64,000 nucleotides of DNA from Arthrobacter pascens (lineage in GTDB: Bacteria; Actinomycetota; Actinomycetes; Actinomycetales; Micrococcaceae), in the NCBI RefSeq assembly GCF_030815585.1, contig NZ_JAUSWY010000001.1:3472001-3536000 (forward strand), in the 5' to 3' direction. Positions 45,027 through 53,550 of this stretch are shown in pieces. Within the stretch, counting starts at the first letter, position 1. The number at the start of each line of letters is the position of its first letter. A model generated the notes under the pieces. That model saw only the letters and a program-made list of their open reading frames with translations, was not told the origin of the DNA and made no database searches. The position numbers and the translations under genes were made by a program.

Positions 45027-46019
45027 TTAGCGGATGCCGGCCTGAGCGAACTTGGAGACATCGGCTGCATTGCTCTTGTCGACAACAGCCGGGCCCGTGT
45101 AGACCTGCTGCCCGCCGCCAACCTTGAAACCGCCCACTTTGTTCAGCCAAATGGTGTCCACAGCGCCGTAGCCCTGGAGATAGGGCTGCTGGTCCACGGT
45201 GAACGCGACACTTCCGTCTTCAATGGCCTTGGCCAGCTCGCCGTTCAGGTCGAACGAAGCCACCTTGACCTTGCTGCCTGTTTCCTTCACGGACTTCACA
45301 ATGGTGAGCGTGAACGGGGCGCCGAGACCGATGATCGCGTCGGCGTCCGGCGTGGACTGGAGCTTGGCCGTCACCGTAGAGGAAACGGAGGTCATGTCCG
45401 CGCCGTTGACGTTGAGGATCTCGGAGCCGGGAACCTGTTCCTTGACACCGGCACACCGGTTTTCGTGGCCGACGTGGCCCTGCTCCTGAATCACGCAGAT
45501 CGGGTGCTTGATGCCCTCTGCGGCGAGTCGCTGTCCCACCGTGACACCGGCGAGCTTGTCGCTCTGCCCAAAGTGGGTGATAGCGCCCATAGCCTTCGAC
45601 TGGTCTTCACCGGCGTTGAAGCTCACCACGGGAATCCCCGCGTCCACCGCCTTCTTGACGACGTCCTTCAGGGCCTCGGGCTTGGCCAGCGTGATGAGGA
45701 TACCGTCCACCTTCTGGTCAATGGCCTGCTGCACCAACTGCGCCTGGCGGCCCCCCTCAGCGTCCCCGCTGTAAAGCAGCTCGACGTTGTCCTTCGTCGC
45801 GGCGCTCTCGGCACCCTTCCGGACGATGTCCCAGAACGTGTCGCCGGCGGCCGCGTGGGTGATCATCGCGACCTTCAATCGCGGCGTGTCCGCAACCGTG
45901 CCACCTCCCCCACCATTTACGGTTTCGGTCTTGCCGCCCGTGCTTGAACAGGCGCTCAGGGCCACCATCGGAACGACGGCCGCTATCAGGGCTGCCTTCC
46001 GCCAAGAAATCTTCTTCAC
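45027..46019 (-). CDS. Inositol-type ABC substrate-binding lipoprotein
   Basis: A 330-residue periplasmic-binding-protein-like receptor anchored by lipid. The signal peptide ends in VALSAC, with the modified Cys near residue 24. A Gly-rich linker and a type-I binding fold follow (KVAMITHAAAGDTFWDIVRKGAE, quoted in part: THAAAGDTFWDIV; also DGILITLAKPEAL and VVSFNAGEDQS). This form is close to the ribose/inositol CUT2 group. GTG 46019 has AAGGAG upstream. It is the first gene of the transporter operon, and a TGTCCTGACA site sits at its promoter. Confidence 0.9.
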   Translation of the reverse strand: MKKISWRKAALIAAVVPMVALSACSSTGGKTETVNGGGGGTVADTPRLKVAMITHAAAGDTFWDIVRKGAESAATKDNVELLYSGDAEGGRQAQLVQQAIDQKVDGILITLAKPEALKDVVKKAVDAGIPVVSFNAGEDQSKAMGAITHFGQSDKLAGVTVGQRLAAEGIKHPICVIQEQGHVGHENRCAGVKEQVPGSEILNVNGADMTSVSSTVTAKLQSTPDADAIIGLGAPFTLTIVKSVKETGSKVKVASFDLNGELAKAIEDGSVAFTVDQQPYLQGYGAVDTIWLNKVGGFKVGGGQQVYTGPAVVDKSNAADVSKFAQAGIR

Positions 46020-46083
46020 GATTTTCTCCTTCGATAGGGGCTGCGGCCCTGCGACTCTGCAGGAGCTCAAGGCCCTCCCCTAG

Positions 46084-46128
46084 ATCATGGTGAGTCGCAG
46101 CACGTTTTGTCAATAGTTTGTCCTGACA
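46084..46128 (-). promoter_or_regulatory. Promoter and IolR-type operator of the inositol ABC operon
   Basis: On the minus strand, TTGACA (46108-46113) and CATGAT (46084-46089) are 18 bases apart. TGTCCTGACA at 46119-46128 lies 5 bases upstream of the -35 box, in the longer context AGTTTGTCCTGACAT shared with the tautomerase promoter. Confidence 0.7.
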
Positions 46129-46139
46129 TTAGGATGTTT

Positions 46140-47189
46140 TTACGTAAATTTGATCGGCCCCGTGGCGAACGAGGTGCTGTTACTTCCCAGCTTCCAGGCC
46201 TCCGCGGGTGGCGCCGTTGTCCTGCGGACGATCAAACGAGGGTCACTGACTACGTGGACGGGACCGCCCCGGCCTTCCAATCGATCAACCGCACGGTCGA
46301 CGGCAGCGACGGCCAGCAGAGGCGCCTCCGAACTGACGGACGAAAGCTGCACGAACCTGAGCTGCGCAAGCTGACTGTTGTCGAAGCCAAGGACCGATAC
46401 GTCCTCGGGGACACGCAGCCCCGCAGCCCGCAAGCTTTCCATCACACCCAGAGCCGATCGGTCGTTGAACGCAATGACAGCAGAAGGGAGGCTCCCCTGG
46501 AGCGAATCCCCAGCCCTCAAACCGTCGTCTTCCCCGGGCCCGCCAGGAATGATGACCGGCTCAAGCTGGCGGCCCATCATCTCGAGCCGAAAAGCATCCC
46601 GGCGCCGCGCGGCCGAGACGGCCGATCCACCGTCGACATGGACAATATTCCAGTGCCCCAGGCCCGTCAGGTGTTCTACCGCTACGCGGACGCCGGCACG
46701 ATCGTCGCTGCTGATCGAGTCAACGAAGGCGCCAACGTCGTCACGCAGGAGGCTTACGACAGGAACGCGACCGGCATAGCGCTCCAGTTCCCTGATGCCC
46801 AAGCTCGGCGCGATGACAATCAACGCTTCCGAGCCGAAGTCAAGAAGCCCGTCAATCGCCCGCGCTTCAGATCGGCTGCGGCCGACCGCACTGAGCACCA
46901 CTTCGTAGCCCCGCTCTGCAGCCTGGGCGTAGACCGCGTCGACGATTTCCGCGTGGAATGGGGCACTGCCATGGAAGGTGACACCGAGCAGCCTCGTCCT
47001 GCTGCTCCGGAGCAACCGCGCCCGGCTGTCCGGCCGGTAGCCCAAGTCCCGCGCCACAGTGAGGACCCTCTCCCGGGTGGGTCCCGCGGCCCCCGGAGCG
47101 CCCCGCATCACAATCGAGACCAGCGCCCTGGAAACGCCCGCCGCTTGGGCGACATCCATCAGAGTTGGGCGGCGCTGCATTTCCGTCAC
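46140..47189 (-). CDS. LacI-family transcriptional regulator
   Basis: A 349-residue regulator. The N-terminal helix-turn-helix is TLMDVAQAAGVSRALVSIVM with hinge RDLGYRPDSRARLLRSSRT. The sugar-binding core has LLGVTFHGSAPFH, GHWNIVHVDGGSAVSAARR and AVIAFNDRSALGVMESLRAAG (in part). It is divergent from a TIM-barrel isomerase gene. Two palindromes of the TAGAACGTTCTA type lie in the shared region, so it likely controls that gene and itself. The effector is unknown, possibly an inositol or another sugar. Confidence 0.9.
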   Translation of the reverse strand: MTEMQRRPTLMDVAQAAGVSRALVSIVMRGAPGAAGPTRERVLTVARDLGYRPDSRARLLRSSRTRLLGVTFHGSAPFHAEIVDAVYAQAAERGYEVVLSAVGRSRSEARAIDGLLDFGSEALIVIAPSLGIRELERYAGRVPVVSLLRDDVGAFVDSISSDDRAGVRVAVEHLTGLGHWNIVHVDGGSAVSAARRRDAFRLEMMGRQLEPVIIPGGPGEDDGLRAGDSLQGSLPSAVIAFNDRSALGVMESLRAAGLRVPEDVSVLGFDNSQLAQLRFVQLSSVSSEAPLLAVAAVDRAVDRLEGRGGPVHVVSDPRLIVRRTTAPPAEAWKLGSNSTSFATGPIKFT

Positions 47190-47214
47190 ACTTCTCCTTC
47201 GTTACGAGCACGAT

Positions 47215-47272
47215 TAGAACGTTCTAGACATGATGGCGGTCACATGTAACGATAGTCCACTAGAACGATCTA
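47215..47272. promoter_or_regulatory. Pair of LacI-type operators
   Basis: TAGAACGTTCTA at 47215-47226 is a perfect palindrome. TAGAACGATCTA at 47261-47272 differs by one base. They are 46 bases centre to centre in the divergent region between the LacI gene and the isomerase gene. The remaining 47273-47407 shows nothing definite. Confidence 0.7.
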
Positions 47273-47407
47273 AATTATCCCCGCAGAAACGCTCACGGGG
47301 CCAGTAGCTGTCAGAACCACAGTGGCCTCCCCCGTTACCCCCCGTGAAAGAGCATTCGTGGCTGATCCACCACCTCCACAAATTTCGCACCAAAGAACGG
47401 ATACCCA

Positions 47408-48373
47408 ATGAAGATTGGTTTGATCACAGATTCAGTGAGCCGGCTTCCATTTGACCAGGCGCTGGACTTGGCCAGGGAACTTGCCTTGAGCTCGGTTGAG
47501 GTGGCCACCGGTAACTGGTCCGAGAGTCCACATGCCGACCTTCCGACGCTGAAGTCCTCCGCGCTGGCCAGAAGCGAGTTCCAGGACCTGGTGGTCGGCC
47601 GCGGTCTGGAAATCAGCGCTCTGAACGCCAACGGCAACCAGCTCCACCCTGTCTCCGGAGCCAGGCACGATCAGGTGGTGCGCGACTCCATCACCGTCGC
47701 CGGAGAACTAGGTGTTCCCACGGTGGTGCTGATGTCTGGTTTGCCGGCAGCGCGCGGCGACTCCACCCCAAACTGGATTACTAGCGCGTGGCCCCCGGAA
47801 AACCTCGACGTTCTTGACTACCAGTGGAAAGAGGTCGCCGTTCCCTACTGGCGCGAACTGGCAAAGTTCGCTGCCGACAACGGCGTACGGCTTGCGGTGG
47901 AGCCATGCGGCAACCAGCTGGTCCACAATGTCGCAACAATGCAACGGCTGCTTAACGAAGTCGATAACGAAGCGGTCGGAACCAATCTGGACCCCTCACA
48001 CCTGATGTGGATGGGAGCCGACATTCCTACTGTCGTCCAGGCGTTAGGCAGTTCCATCTACCACGTGCATGCAAAAGACATCCGTGTGGAACTCCCCCAT
48101 GCCCGGCAAAATGGAATGCTGGACACCACCCCCCTAGACCAGCCGCGAGCACGCGCCTGGAACTACGTCACCCTCGGTCTCGGACACGCCCAAGGGGCCA
48201 CCTTCTGGGCAGACTTTGTTTACCAGCTCCGCGCGGTTGGTTACGACGGAACTCTCAACATCGAGCATGAAGACACCCTGGTGAGCTCATCGGAGGGCGT
48301 TCGCCGCGCCGCAAAACTTCTGGGCGACGTCGTCCTCACCGAGACCCCAGACTGGTCCCCGGCAAGAATCTGA
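47408..48373 (+). CDS. TIM-barrel sugar phosphate isomerase/epimerase
   Basis: A 321-residue xylose-isomerase-like barrel. Strand-end motifs include LSSVEVATGNW, LEISALNANGNQLHP, LAVEPCGNQLVHN, GTNLDPSHLMWMGAD and IYHVHAKDIR, with metal ligands Glu, Asp, His and Glu (LNIEHED). This is the IolE/IolI-like superfamily, though no single reaction can be fixed. It is transcribed alone from the LacI-controlled region. It probably acts on a keto-inositol or a similar sugar derivative. Confidence 0.82.
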   Translation: MKIGLITDSVSRLPFDQALDLARELALSSVEVATGNWSESPHADLPTLKSSALARSEFQDLVVGRGLEISALNANGNQLHPVSGARHDQVVRDSITVAGELGVPTVVLMSGLPAARGDSTPNWITSAWPPENLDVLDYQWKEVAVPYWRELAKFAADNGVRLAVEPCGNQLVHNVATMQRLLNEVDNEAVGTNLDPSHLMWMGADIPTVVQALGSSIYHVHAKDIRVELPHARQNGMLDTTPLDQPRARAWNYVTLGLGHAQGATFWADFVYQLRAVGYDGTLNIEHEDTLVSSSEGVRRAAKLLGDVVLTETPDWSPARI

Positions 48374-48425
48374 ACCACTGGGACAGGCCACGGGCTCTTG
48401 GCCCGGTCCGCATCAAAATCATTGA

Positions 48426-48695
48426 ACTGGATACGGAGCAGGCGGCAGGTACTTCCACGCTCCGTTCATTGAAGCGGCGGACGGGATCGAATTGGTTGGC
48501 ATTGTGGCCCGCTCGGAAACGAAGAGGGCGCGGGCCGAAGCGGACTTCCCAGAGCTGCCCGCCTATGGGAGCCTTGCCGAACTGCTGGACGCCGGCGTGG
48601 ACCCGGTGACCATCACCATCCCGCCGCACACCCGCCGCGACCTGGTCATGGAAGCCATCGAAGCAGGCGTGCATGTGGTGGCCGATAAGCCCTGA
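48426..48695 (+). pseudogene. N-terminal remnant of a Gfo/Idh/MocA oxidoreductase
   Basis: After a stop at 48423 the frame reads GYGAGGRYFHAPFI, the dinucleotide-binding motif, then ELVGIVARSETKR and PPHTRRDLVMEAIEAGVHVV. It ends ADKP-stop exactly where the family continues past the catalytic Lys. Only 89 codons remain. It has no start codon in a normal place and its 3' end abuts another gene remnant. Confidence 0.8.
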
Positions 48696-48710
48696 CGATT
48701 CGGCCGCGTT

Positions 48711-48907
48711 TGGGCGGCCGGCGACATTTCCGCGAGGTACACAGGGACGATGACGGAGGCGCCGAAGGCCGCACCGAACAGGAGCGTGGAGGTGACGAGC
48801 CCTTCGGTCAACGGTGTGAGGCCGAGGTCCCGCTTTCTTCGGATTGGCCGGCTCGGTGGTGCCCGGGCGCTGGGCCTGGACCGCGGTGGGGTTCGATATG
48901 GTCTGCT
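48711..48907 (-). pseudogene. Remnant of an MFS sugar-porter gene (IolT-like)
   Basis: On the minus strand the frame entering near 48907 reads SNPTAVQAQRPGTTEPANPKK. It shifts by one base to RDLGLTPLTEGLVTSTLLFG and AAFGAS, and then jumps to VPVYLAEMSPA. These are the N-terminus, helix 2 and helix 4 of a sugar-porter-family transporter, with a frameshift and an internal deletion. It lies just downstream of iolH on the same strand, which suggests a former iolT gene at the end of the iol operon. Confidence 0.7.
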
Positions 48908-48922
48908 TCGCGTCGGTCCCCA

Positions 48923-49795
48923 CTACTTGACCTTATCGATGTACCGGCCCATCGTCTCCAGCTGGTAACGGGACACGTCCTCGGCGTTGTCGTCCTCGGC
49001 GAAGACACTGGATACCATCACTGTGTTGTCCTTGTCCAGGAAGCCGATTTCCTTGAGCCCGCCGAAGAACTCGTCCCAGTTGACGTCGCCGTCGCCGATC
49101 TTCAGGTGCTGGTGCACCCGTACGGCGTTTCCGGGCGGGTTGGTGATGTAACGCAGGCCGTGGGAGGCGTGGTGGTCCATGGTGTCCGAGGCGTGGACGA
49201 GGCGCAGCTTGTCCCCGGCGGCCCTCATGATCTCCAAGGGCTTGTTGCCCATGTGGAACGAGTGTGAGGCCACGTAGACCATGCCGATGTTGGGCGAGTT
49301 GAGCCCGCGGATGACGCGGATGGCGGCCAGGCCATCTTCGACGAAGTCGTCCGGGTGCGGGTCGATCAGGACATCCAGGCCCTCCCGCTCGATGATCGGC
49401 AGCAGCTCTTCCATGGAGCGGTAGAAGGCGCGCTCGGATTCCTCGGCCTTCTCGGGGCGGCCGCTGAATTCGGTGTTCATGGTGCTGACGCCGAGGTCTA
49501 GGGCGATTTGGATGGCGCGCTTCCAGTAGCGGACGGCAGCTTCGCGGGCGTCCTCGTCCGGACCGGACCAGCGCAGGACCGGCAGGACTGACGCGATTTC
49601 GACGCCGGCATCCTTGCACGCCTTGTTCATCTGGGCCACCAGCTCATCGTCGGCTTTGGGGTGGTTGTAGAAGGGGATCATGTCCGCATGCGGAGTCAGC
49701 TGCAGGTACTTGTATCCGAGGTCGGCGGCCACGCGCGGAAATTCCAGCAGGCTGTGGCTGTGATGGAAAGGGGTGGGGTCCAGGGCGATTTTCAT
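48923..49795 (-). CDS. iolH: IolH-like TIM-barrel protein
   Basis: A 290-residue sugar isomerase/epimerase-type barrel. The text LGYKYLQLTPHADMIPFYNH, LRWSGPDEDAREAAVRYWKR, YRSMEELLPIIEREG and GLRYITNPPGNAVRVHQHL (in part) follows Bacillus subtilis IolH closely. Its precise reaction in inositol breakdown is not firmly established. AAGGAG precedes ATG 49795. It is the last intact gene of the seven-gene iol operon. Confidence 0.88.
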   Translation of the reverse strand: MKIALDPTPFHHSHSLLEFPRVAADLGYKYLQLTPHADMIPFYNHPKADDELVAQMNKACKDAGVEIASVLPVLRWSGPDEDAREAAVRYWKRAIQIALDLGVSTMNTEFSGRPEKAEESERAFYRSMEELLPIIEREGLDVLIDPHPDDFVEDGLAAIRVIRGLNSPNIGMVYVASHSFHMGNKPLEIMRAAGDKLRLVHASDTMDHHASHGLRYITNPPGNAVRVHQHLKIGDGDVNWDEFFGGLKEIGFLDKDNTVMVSSVFAEDDNAEDVSRYQLETMGRYIDKVK

Positions 49796-49892
49796 GGTCA
49801 CTCCTTTGTGGTTTGGAAAACTTCGATGGTGCGTGCAAGAAGGCGGTCCGCCGGCTGCTGCCGACAGACCGCCTCGTGGTTTGCAGGAGCTG

Positions 49893-50906
49893 TTAGTTGT
49901 AGAGGTCCGGCTTGGCGTTGAGCTGGACCTTGACCTTTGCGCCCGACTTCTGGGCCTCGACGCCGGCCTCGCAGCAGGCAGCGGTGGCGTAGCCGTCCCA
50001 GGCGGTGGGGCCGCCGATTTCGCCACGGCGGGCAGCGTCCGCCCAGGCCTGGACCTCGACGTCATACGCCGCGCCGAAGCGCTCCTCGAAGCCGGGGGTA
50101 ACCGAGCCGCCCCAGCGGCCGGCCGACTGGACGTACGGTCCGGCGTCGCCGCCGATGCTCACGATGCCGTCCTCGAAGGAGGCCTGCGTGGCCACCTGGT
50201 AGCCAAACTTGGCGTTAACGTAGATCTCGACGTCGGCCAGGACGCCGGATTCGGTTTCGAGCAGGACGTGCTGCGGATCGTGCTGGCCGTTCGGGGCGTT
50301 GCGGGTGGCTTTGCCCAGGCGGACCTGCACGGAGGTGATCTCCTCGCCGGTGAAGAAGCGGATGGCGTCGAACTCGTGGACCACGGAGTCGTTGATCAGC
50401 ATTTCGTTGGTGAAGCCGGCGGGCGTGGTGGGGTTGCGGTGCTGGTGGTGGAGCATCAGCAGCTCGCCGAGTTCGCGGTCGCGGATGACGGAGCCCAGGG
50501 CGACGTATTCGGCGTCGAAGCGGCGCATGAAGCCCACCTGGATGCGCTTGTGTCCCAGCGCCGTTTCGGCCTGGACAACTCTCCACGCGCTTTCGGCGTC
50601 CGGGGTGAGCGGCTTTTCGCAGAGGATCGGGAAGCCCTTCTCCAGTGCCTTGTAGAGGATTTCCTCGTGGAGGAACCCCGGCGTGGCGATCAGCACGGCG
50701 TTGACGTCGCCGTTGTTGAGCGCCTCGTCGGCGCTGGCCAGGGCCACGGCGCCGTCGATCCCTTCGATGGCGGCCTGCGCCCGGGAGAGGTCGACGTCGA
50801 CGACGGCGGCCACTTCAGCGCCGTGGATGCGGGTGCTGAGCCGCTTAATGTGGTCCGCACCCATGCGGCCTGCGCCGATGACGGCAACGCGGAGAATGTC
50901 AGTCAT
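49893..50906 (-). CDS. iolG: myo-Inositol 2-dehydrogenase
   Basis: A 337-residue Gfo/Idh/MocA enzyme that should oxidise myo-inositol to scyllo-inosose with NAD+. The Rossmann motif is VAVIGAGRMGADHIKRL, the catalytic Lys lies in ILCEKPLTPD, and the substrate region is QVGFMRRFDAEY and VHEFDAIRFFTGEE. ATG 50906 has AAGGAC upstream. Its place inside the iol catabolic operon makes it the principal dehydrogenase among the three intact paralogues in the window. Confidence 0.9.
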   Translation of the reverse strand: MTDILRVAVIGAGRMGADHIKRLSTRIHGAEVAAVVDVDLSRAQAAIEGIDGAVALASADEALNNGDVNAVLIATPGFLHEEILYKALEKGFPILCEKPLTPDAESAWRVVQAETALGHKRIQVGFMRRFDAEYVALGSVIRDRELGELLMLHHQHRNPTTPAGFTNEMLINDSVVHEFDAIRFFTGEEITSVQVRLGKATRNAPNGQHDPQHVLLETESGVLADVEIYVNAKFGYQVATQASFEDGIVSIGGDAGPYVQSAGRWGGSVTPGFEERFGAAYDVEVQAWADAARRGEIGGPTAWDGYATAACCEAGVEAQKSGAKVKVQLNAKPDLYN

Positions 50907-50965
50907 TGTTCTGTCCTTAGGTATGGGGGGCTGGCTGAAGCTGGTGCCAGCTGACGGTGGTGCTT

Positions 50966-51877
50966 CTAGCTGACGGTGGTGCGGGAGCCGCAGGAGAGCA
51001 GGAAGTTGCGGGTTCGCTTGGCGATGGGCATCGGCACGTCGAAGTCCACGGGGTACATGTCCTGTTCCACGATGCCAAAGATCGGCCGGTTCAGGCCTTC
51101 CACTGCCTCGATGACGGCGCGCAGGTCGGGGAGGCCGTTGGGGGGCTCGGTCATAACGCCGGCGAGGTTGGCCGCTGCCCAGGTCATGTTTTCTTCGTTG
51201 ACTTTCTTCAGGACGTCCGGGTTGATCTGCTTCAGGTGCAGGTAGCCGATGCGGTCCGGGTAGTTCTTGATGAGCTCGAGGCTGGATGCTCCGCAGTATT
51301 CGGCGTGGCCGGTGTCCAGGCACAGATTCAGGTAGTCGGGGTCCGTGGCGGCCAGCAGGGTTTCAATGTCCTGCTGAGCACCAACGTGCGAGTCGGCGTG
51401 CGAGTGGAACTGCTGCTTCAGGCCGAAGTCCTCCAGGAGAACCTTGCCCATGCGGTTGTGGCCCGCGAAGAGGTCCGCCCACTGTTCCTCTGAAAGCTCG
51501 CCGCTTTCCACTGCCTCACCGGTAACATCGTCGCGCCACATGGCCGGAATGACCACGATGTGCTCGCCGCCCATTGCTGCGGTCAATTCGGCCACTTTGC
51601 GGGCCGGCTCCCAGGCCTCGTCGTATTGCCTGGCACCGCGGTGGAAGGCCGTGAAGACCGTTCCCGCGGTGACCTTCAGATCGCGGGCCTTGAGTTCCTC
51701 GGCCAGCCGCGTGGGATCGTTCGGCAGGTACCCGTAGGGACCCAGTTCGATCCACTTGTAACCCGATTCGGCCACTTCGTCGAGGAAGCGTTCCCACGGA
51801 GTCTGTTGGGGATCATCCGCGAACCACACGCCCCACGAGTCCGGAGCGGTGCCGATGATCAGGTTGTTCTTAGTCAT
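50966..51877 (-). CDS. iolE: Inosose dehydratase/isomerase-like TIM-barrel protein (IolE type)
   Basis: A 303-residue TIM-barrel enzyme expected to dehydrate scyllo-inosose to 3D-(3,5/4)-trihydroxycyclohexane-1,2-dione. The start motif GTAPDSWGVWFADDPQQTPW and WIELGPYGYLP are typical of the actinobacterial iol-cluster member. Metal-site strands include QFHSHADSHVG, LNLCLDTGHAEYCG and IGYLHLKQI. AAGGA lies six bases before ATG 51877. The IolI isomerase role cannot be excluded, because the two families share this fold. It sits between iolA and iolG. Confidence 0.83.
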   Translation of the reverse strand: MTKNNLIIGTAPDSWGVWFADDPQQTPWERFLDEVAESGYKWIELGPYGYLPNDPTRLAEELKARDLKVTAGTVFTAFHRGARQYDEAWEPARKVAELTAAMGGEHIVVIPAMWRDDVTGEAVESGELSEEQWADLFAGHNRMGKVLLEDFGLKQQFHSHADSHVGAQQDIETLLAATDPDYLNLCLDTGHAEYCGASSLELIKNYPDRIGYLHLKQINPDVLKKVNEENMTWAAANLAGVMTEPPNGLPDLRAVIEAVEGLNRPIFGIVEQDMYPVDFDVPMPIAKRTRNFLLSCGSRTTVS

Positions 51878-51968
51878 GTCCATTCCTTCTCATCGATTGC
51901 TCCGCAAGCGCCCTTTTGGACGGTCAAAACGGCGGCTGCGGAGCAATCGATCGTGCTGTGTGGGGGTG

Positions 51969-53480
51969 TTAGTTGGACGGGAAGTTGTAGGAGGCGCCGG
52001 AGGCGTGGGTGGGTTCGGGCCAGCGGGACGTAACTACTTTGCCGCGGGTGTAGAAGGAGACGCCTTCGGGGCCGTAGATGTGCTTGTCGCCGAAGAGCGA
52101 TGCCTTCCAGCCGCCGAAGGAGTGGTAGGCGACCGGGACGGGCAGGGGCACGTTGATGCCGATCATGCCCACGGTCACGGAGCGCTGGAACGTGCGGGCG
52201 TTGGCGCCGGAGGAGGTGAAGATGGCGGTGCCGTTCCCGTACGGGTTGGCGTTGATCAGCCTGATGCCTTCCTCCAGGTCAGCGACGCGGACGACGACGA
52301 GGACGGGGCCGAAGATTTCCTCAGTGTAGGCGGTCATCCCGGTCTTCACGTGGTCCAGAACGGTGGGGCCCACCCAGAAGCCGTCCTCGTGGCCCGGGAC
52401 CACCAGGTCACGGCCGTCCACCACCATCGCCGCTCCCGCGGTTTCGGCTTCGGTGACGATCCGGACGATCCTGTCCTTGGAGGCCGTCGTGATGACCGGG
52501 CCCATCTCGGCGCCGGGGACGGTGCCGTTGTTAACCTTCACGGCCAGGGCTCGCTCTTCGACTTTCTTCACCAAAAGGTCCGCGGCCTCACCGACGGCCA
52601 CTGCCACGGAGATGGCCATGCAGCGTTCCCCGGCGGAACCGAAAGCGGCCGCGGCGAGGTGGTCCGCTGCGTTGTCCAGGTCCGCGTCCGGCATGATGAT
52701 CGCGTGGTTCTTCGCCCCGCCCAGCGCCTGGACCCGCTTGCCATGCTTCGTGGCGGTCTCGTGGACGTACTGGGCGATCGGGGTGGAGCCAACGAACGAG
52801 ATCCCGTCCACGTCCGGGTGGGTCAGGAGCCCGTCCACGGTTTCCTTATCCCCGTGCAGGACTTGGAAGACCCCGTCGGGCAGGCCTGCGTCCTTCCAGA
52901 GTTTGGCGAGCAGCATCGAGGCGGAGGGGTCGCGTTCGGAGGGCTTGAGGATGAACGCGTTCCCGGTCGCGATCGCCATGGGCGCCATCCACAACGGCAC
53001 CATCACCGGGAAGTTGAACGGCGTGATCCCGGCCACCACGCCCAGGGGTTCGCGGAAGGAGAAGACATCGATGCCGGTGGAGACCTGATCCGAGTAATCG
53101 CCCTTAAGCAGCTGCGGAATGCCGCAGGCGAACTCCACCACCTCCAGGCCGCGGCCGATCTCGCCCTTCGCATCCGAGAGGACCTTGCCGTGCTCGGCCG
53201 TGATCAGCGCCGCGAGCTCATCCACGTGGGAGGCAACAAGTTCGCGGAACTTGAACAGCACGGCGGTGCGCTTCGCCAGGGAAATATCACCCCAGGAATC
53301 CGCGGCCGCCCGGGCAGCGGCCACCGTGGCATCCAGATCTGCCCGGTTCGCCAGCCGCAGCTCCGCGGACACGGCGCCAGTGGCCGGGTTGTAGACCGGC
53401 TGGGCGCGGTCGCCGTCGCCCGGGGTTTCTGCCCCGTTGATGAAGTGGTTGATGGTGGTGGTGACGGTCGTCGTTGACAT
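51969..53480 (-). CDS. iolA: CoA-acylating methylmalonate-semialdehyde dehydrogenase
   Basis: A 503-residue aldehyde dehydrogenase that converts malonate semialdehyde or methylmalonate semialdehyde to acetyl- or propionyl-CoA, the last step of the pathway. Family marks are TPFNFPVMVPLWM, LKPSERDPSAS, FVGSTPIAQYV and the catalytic Cys in GSAGERCMAIS, the signature of MmsA/IolA. The C-terminus has the usual SRWPEP segment. It follows iolD after 70 bases. Confidence 0.95.
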   Translation of the reverse strand: MSTTTVTTTINHFINGAETPGDGDRAQPVYNPATGAVSAELRLANRADLDATVAAARAAADSWGDISLAKRTAVLFKFRELVASHVDELAALITAEHGKVLSDAKGEIGRGLEVVEFACGIPQLLKGDYSDQVSTGIDVFSFREPLGVVAGITPFNFPVMVPLWMAPMAIATGNAFILKPSERDPSASMLLAKLWKDAGLPDGVFQVLHGDKETVDGLLTHPDVDGISFVGSTPIAQYVHETATKHGKRVQALGGAKNHAIIMPDADLDNAADHLAAAAFGSAGERCMAISVAVAVGEAADLLVKKVEERALAVKVNNGTVPGAEMGPVITTASKDRIVRIVTEAETAGAAMVVDGRDLVVPGHEDGFWVGPTVLDHVKTGMTAYTEEIFGPVLVVVRVADLEEGIRLINANPYGNGTAIFTSSGANARTFQRSVTVGMIGINVPLPVPVAYHSFGGWKASLFGDKHIYGPEGVSFYTRGKVVTSRWPEPTHASGASYNFPSN

Positions 53481-53550
53481 GGTGTTGGACTTCCTTGGTC
53501 TGTGGCTGAGGTGGGTTTGCGGCGGCGCGTGGGCTGTGGCTGGTGCGGGC

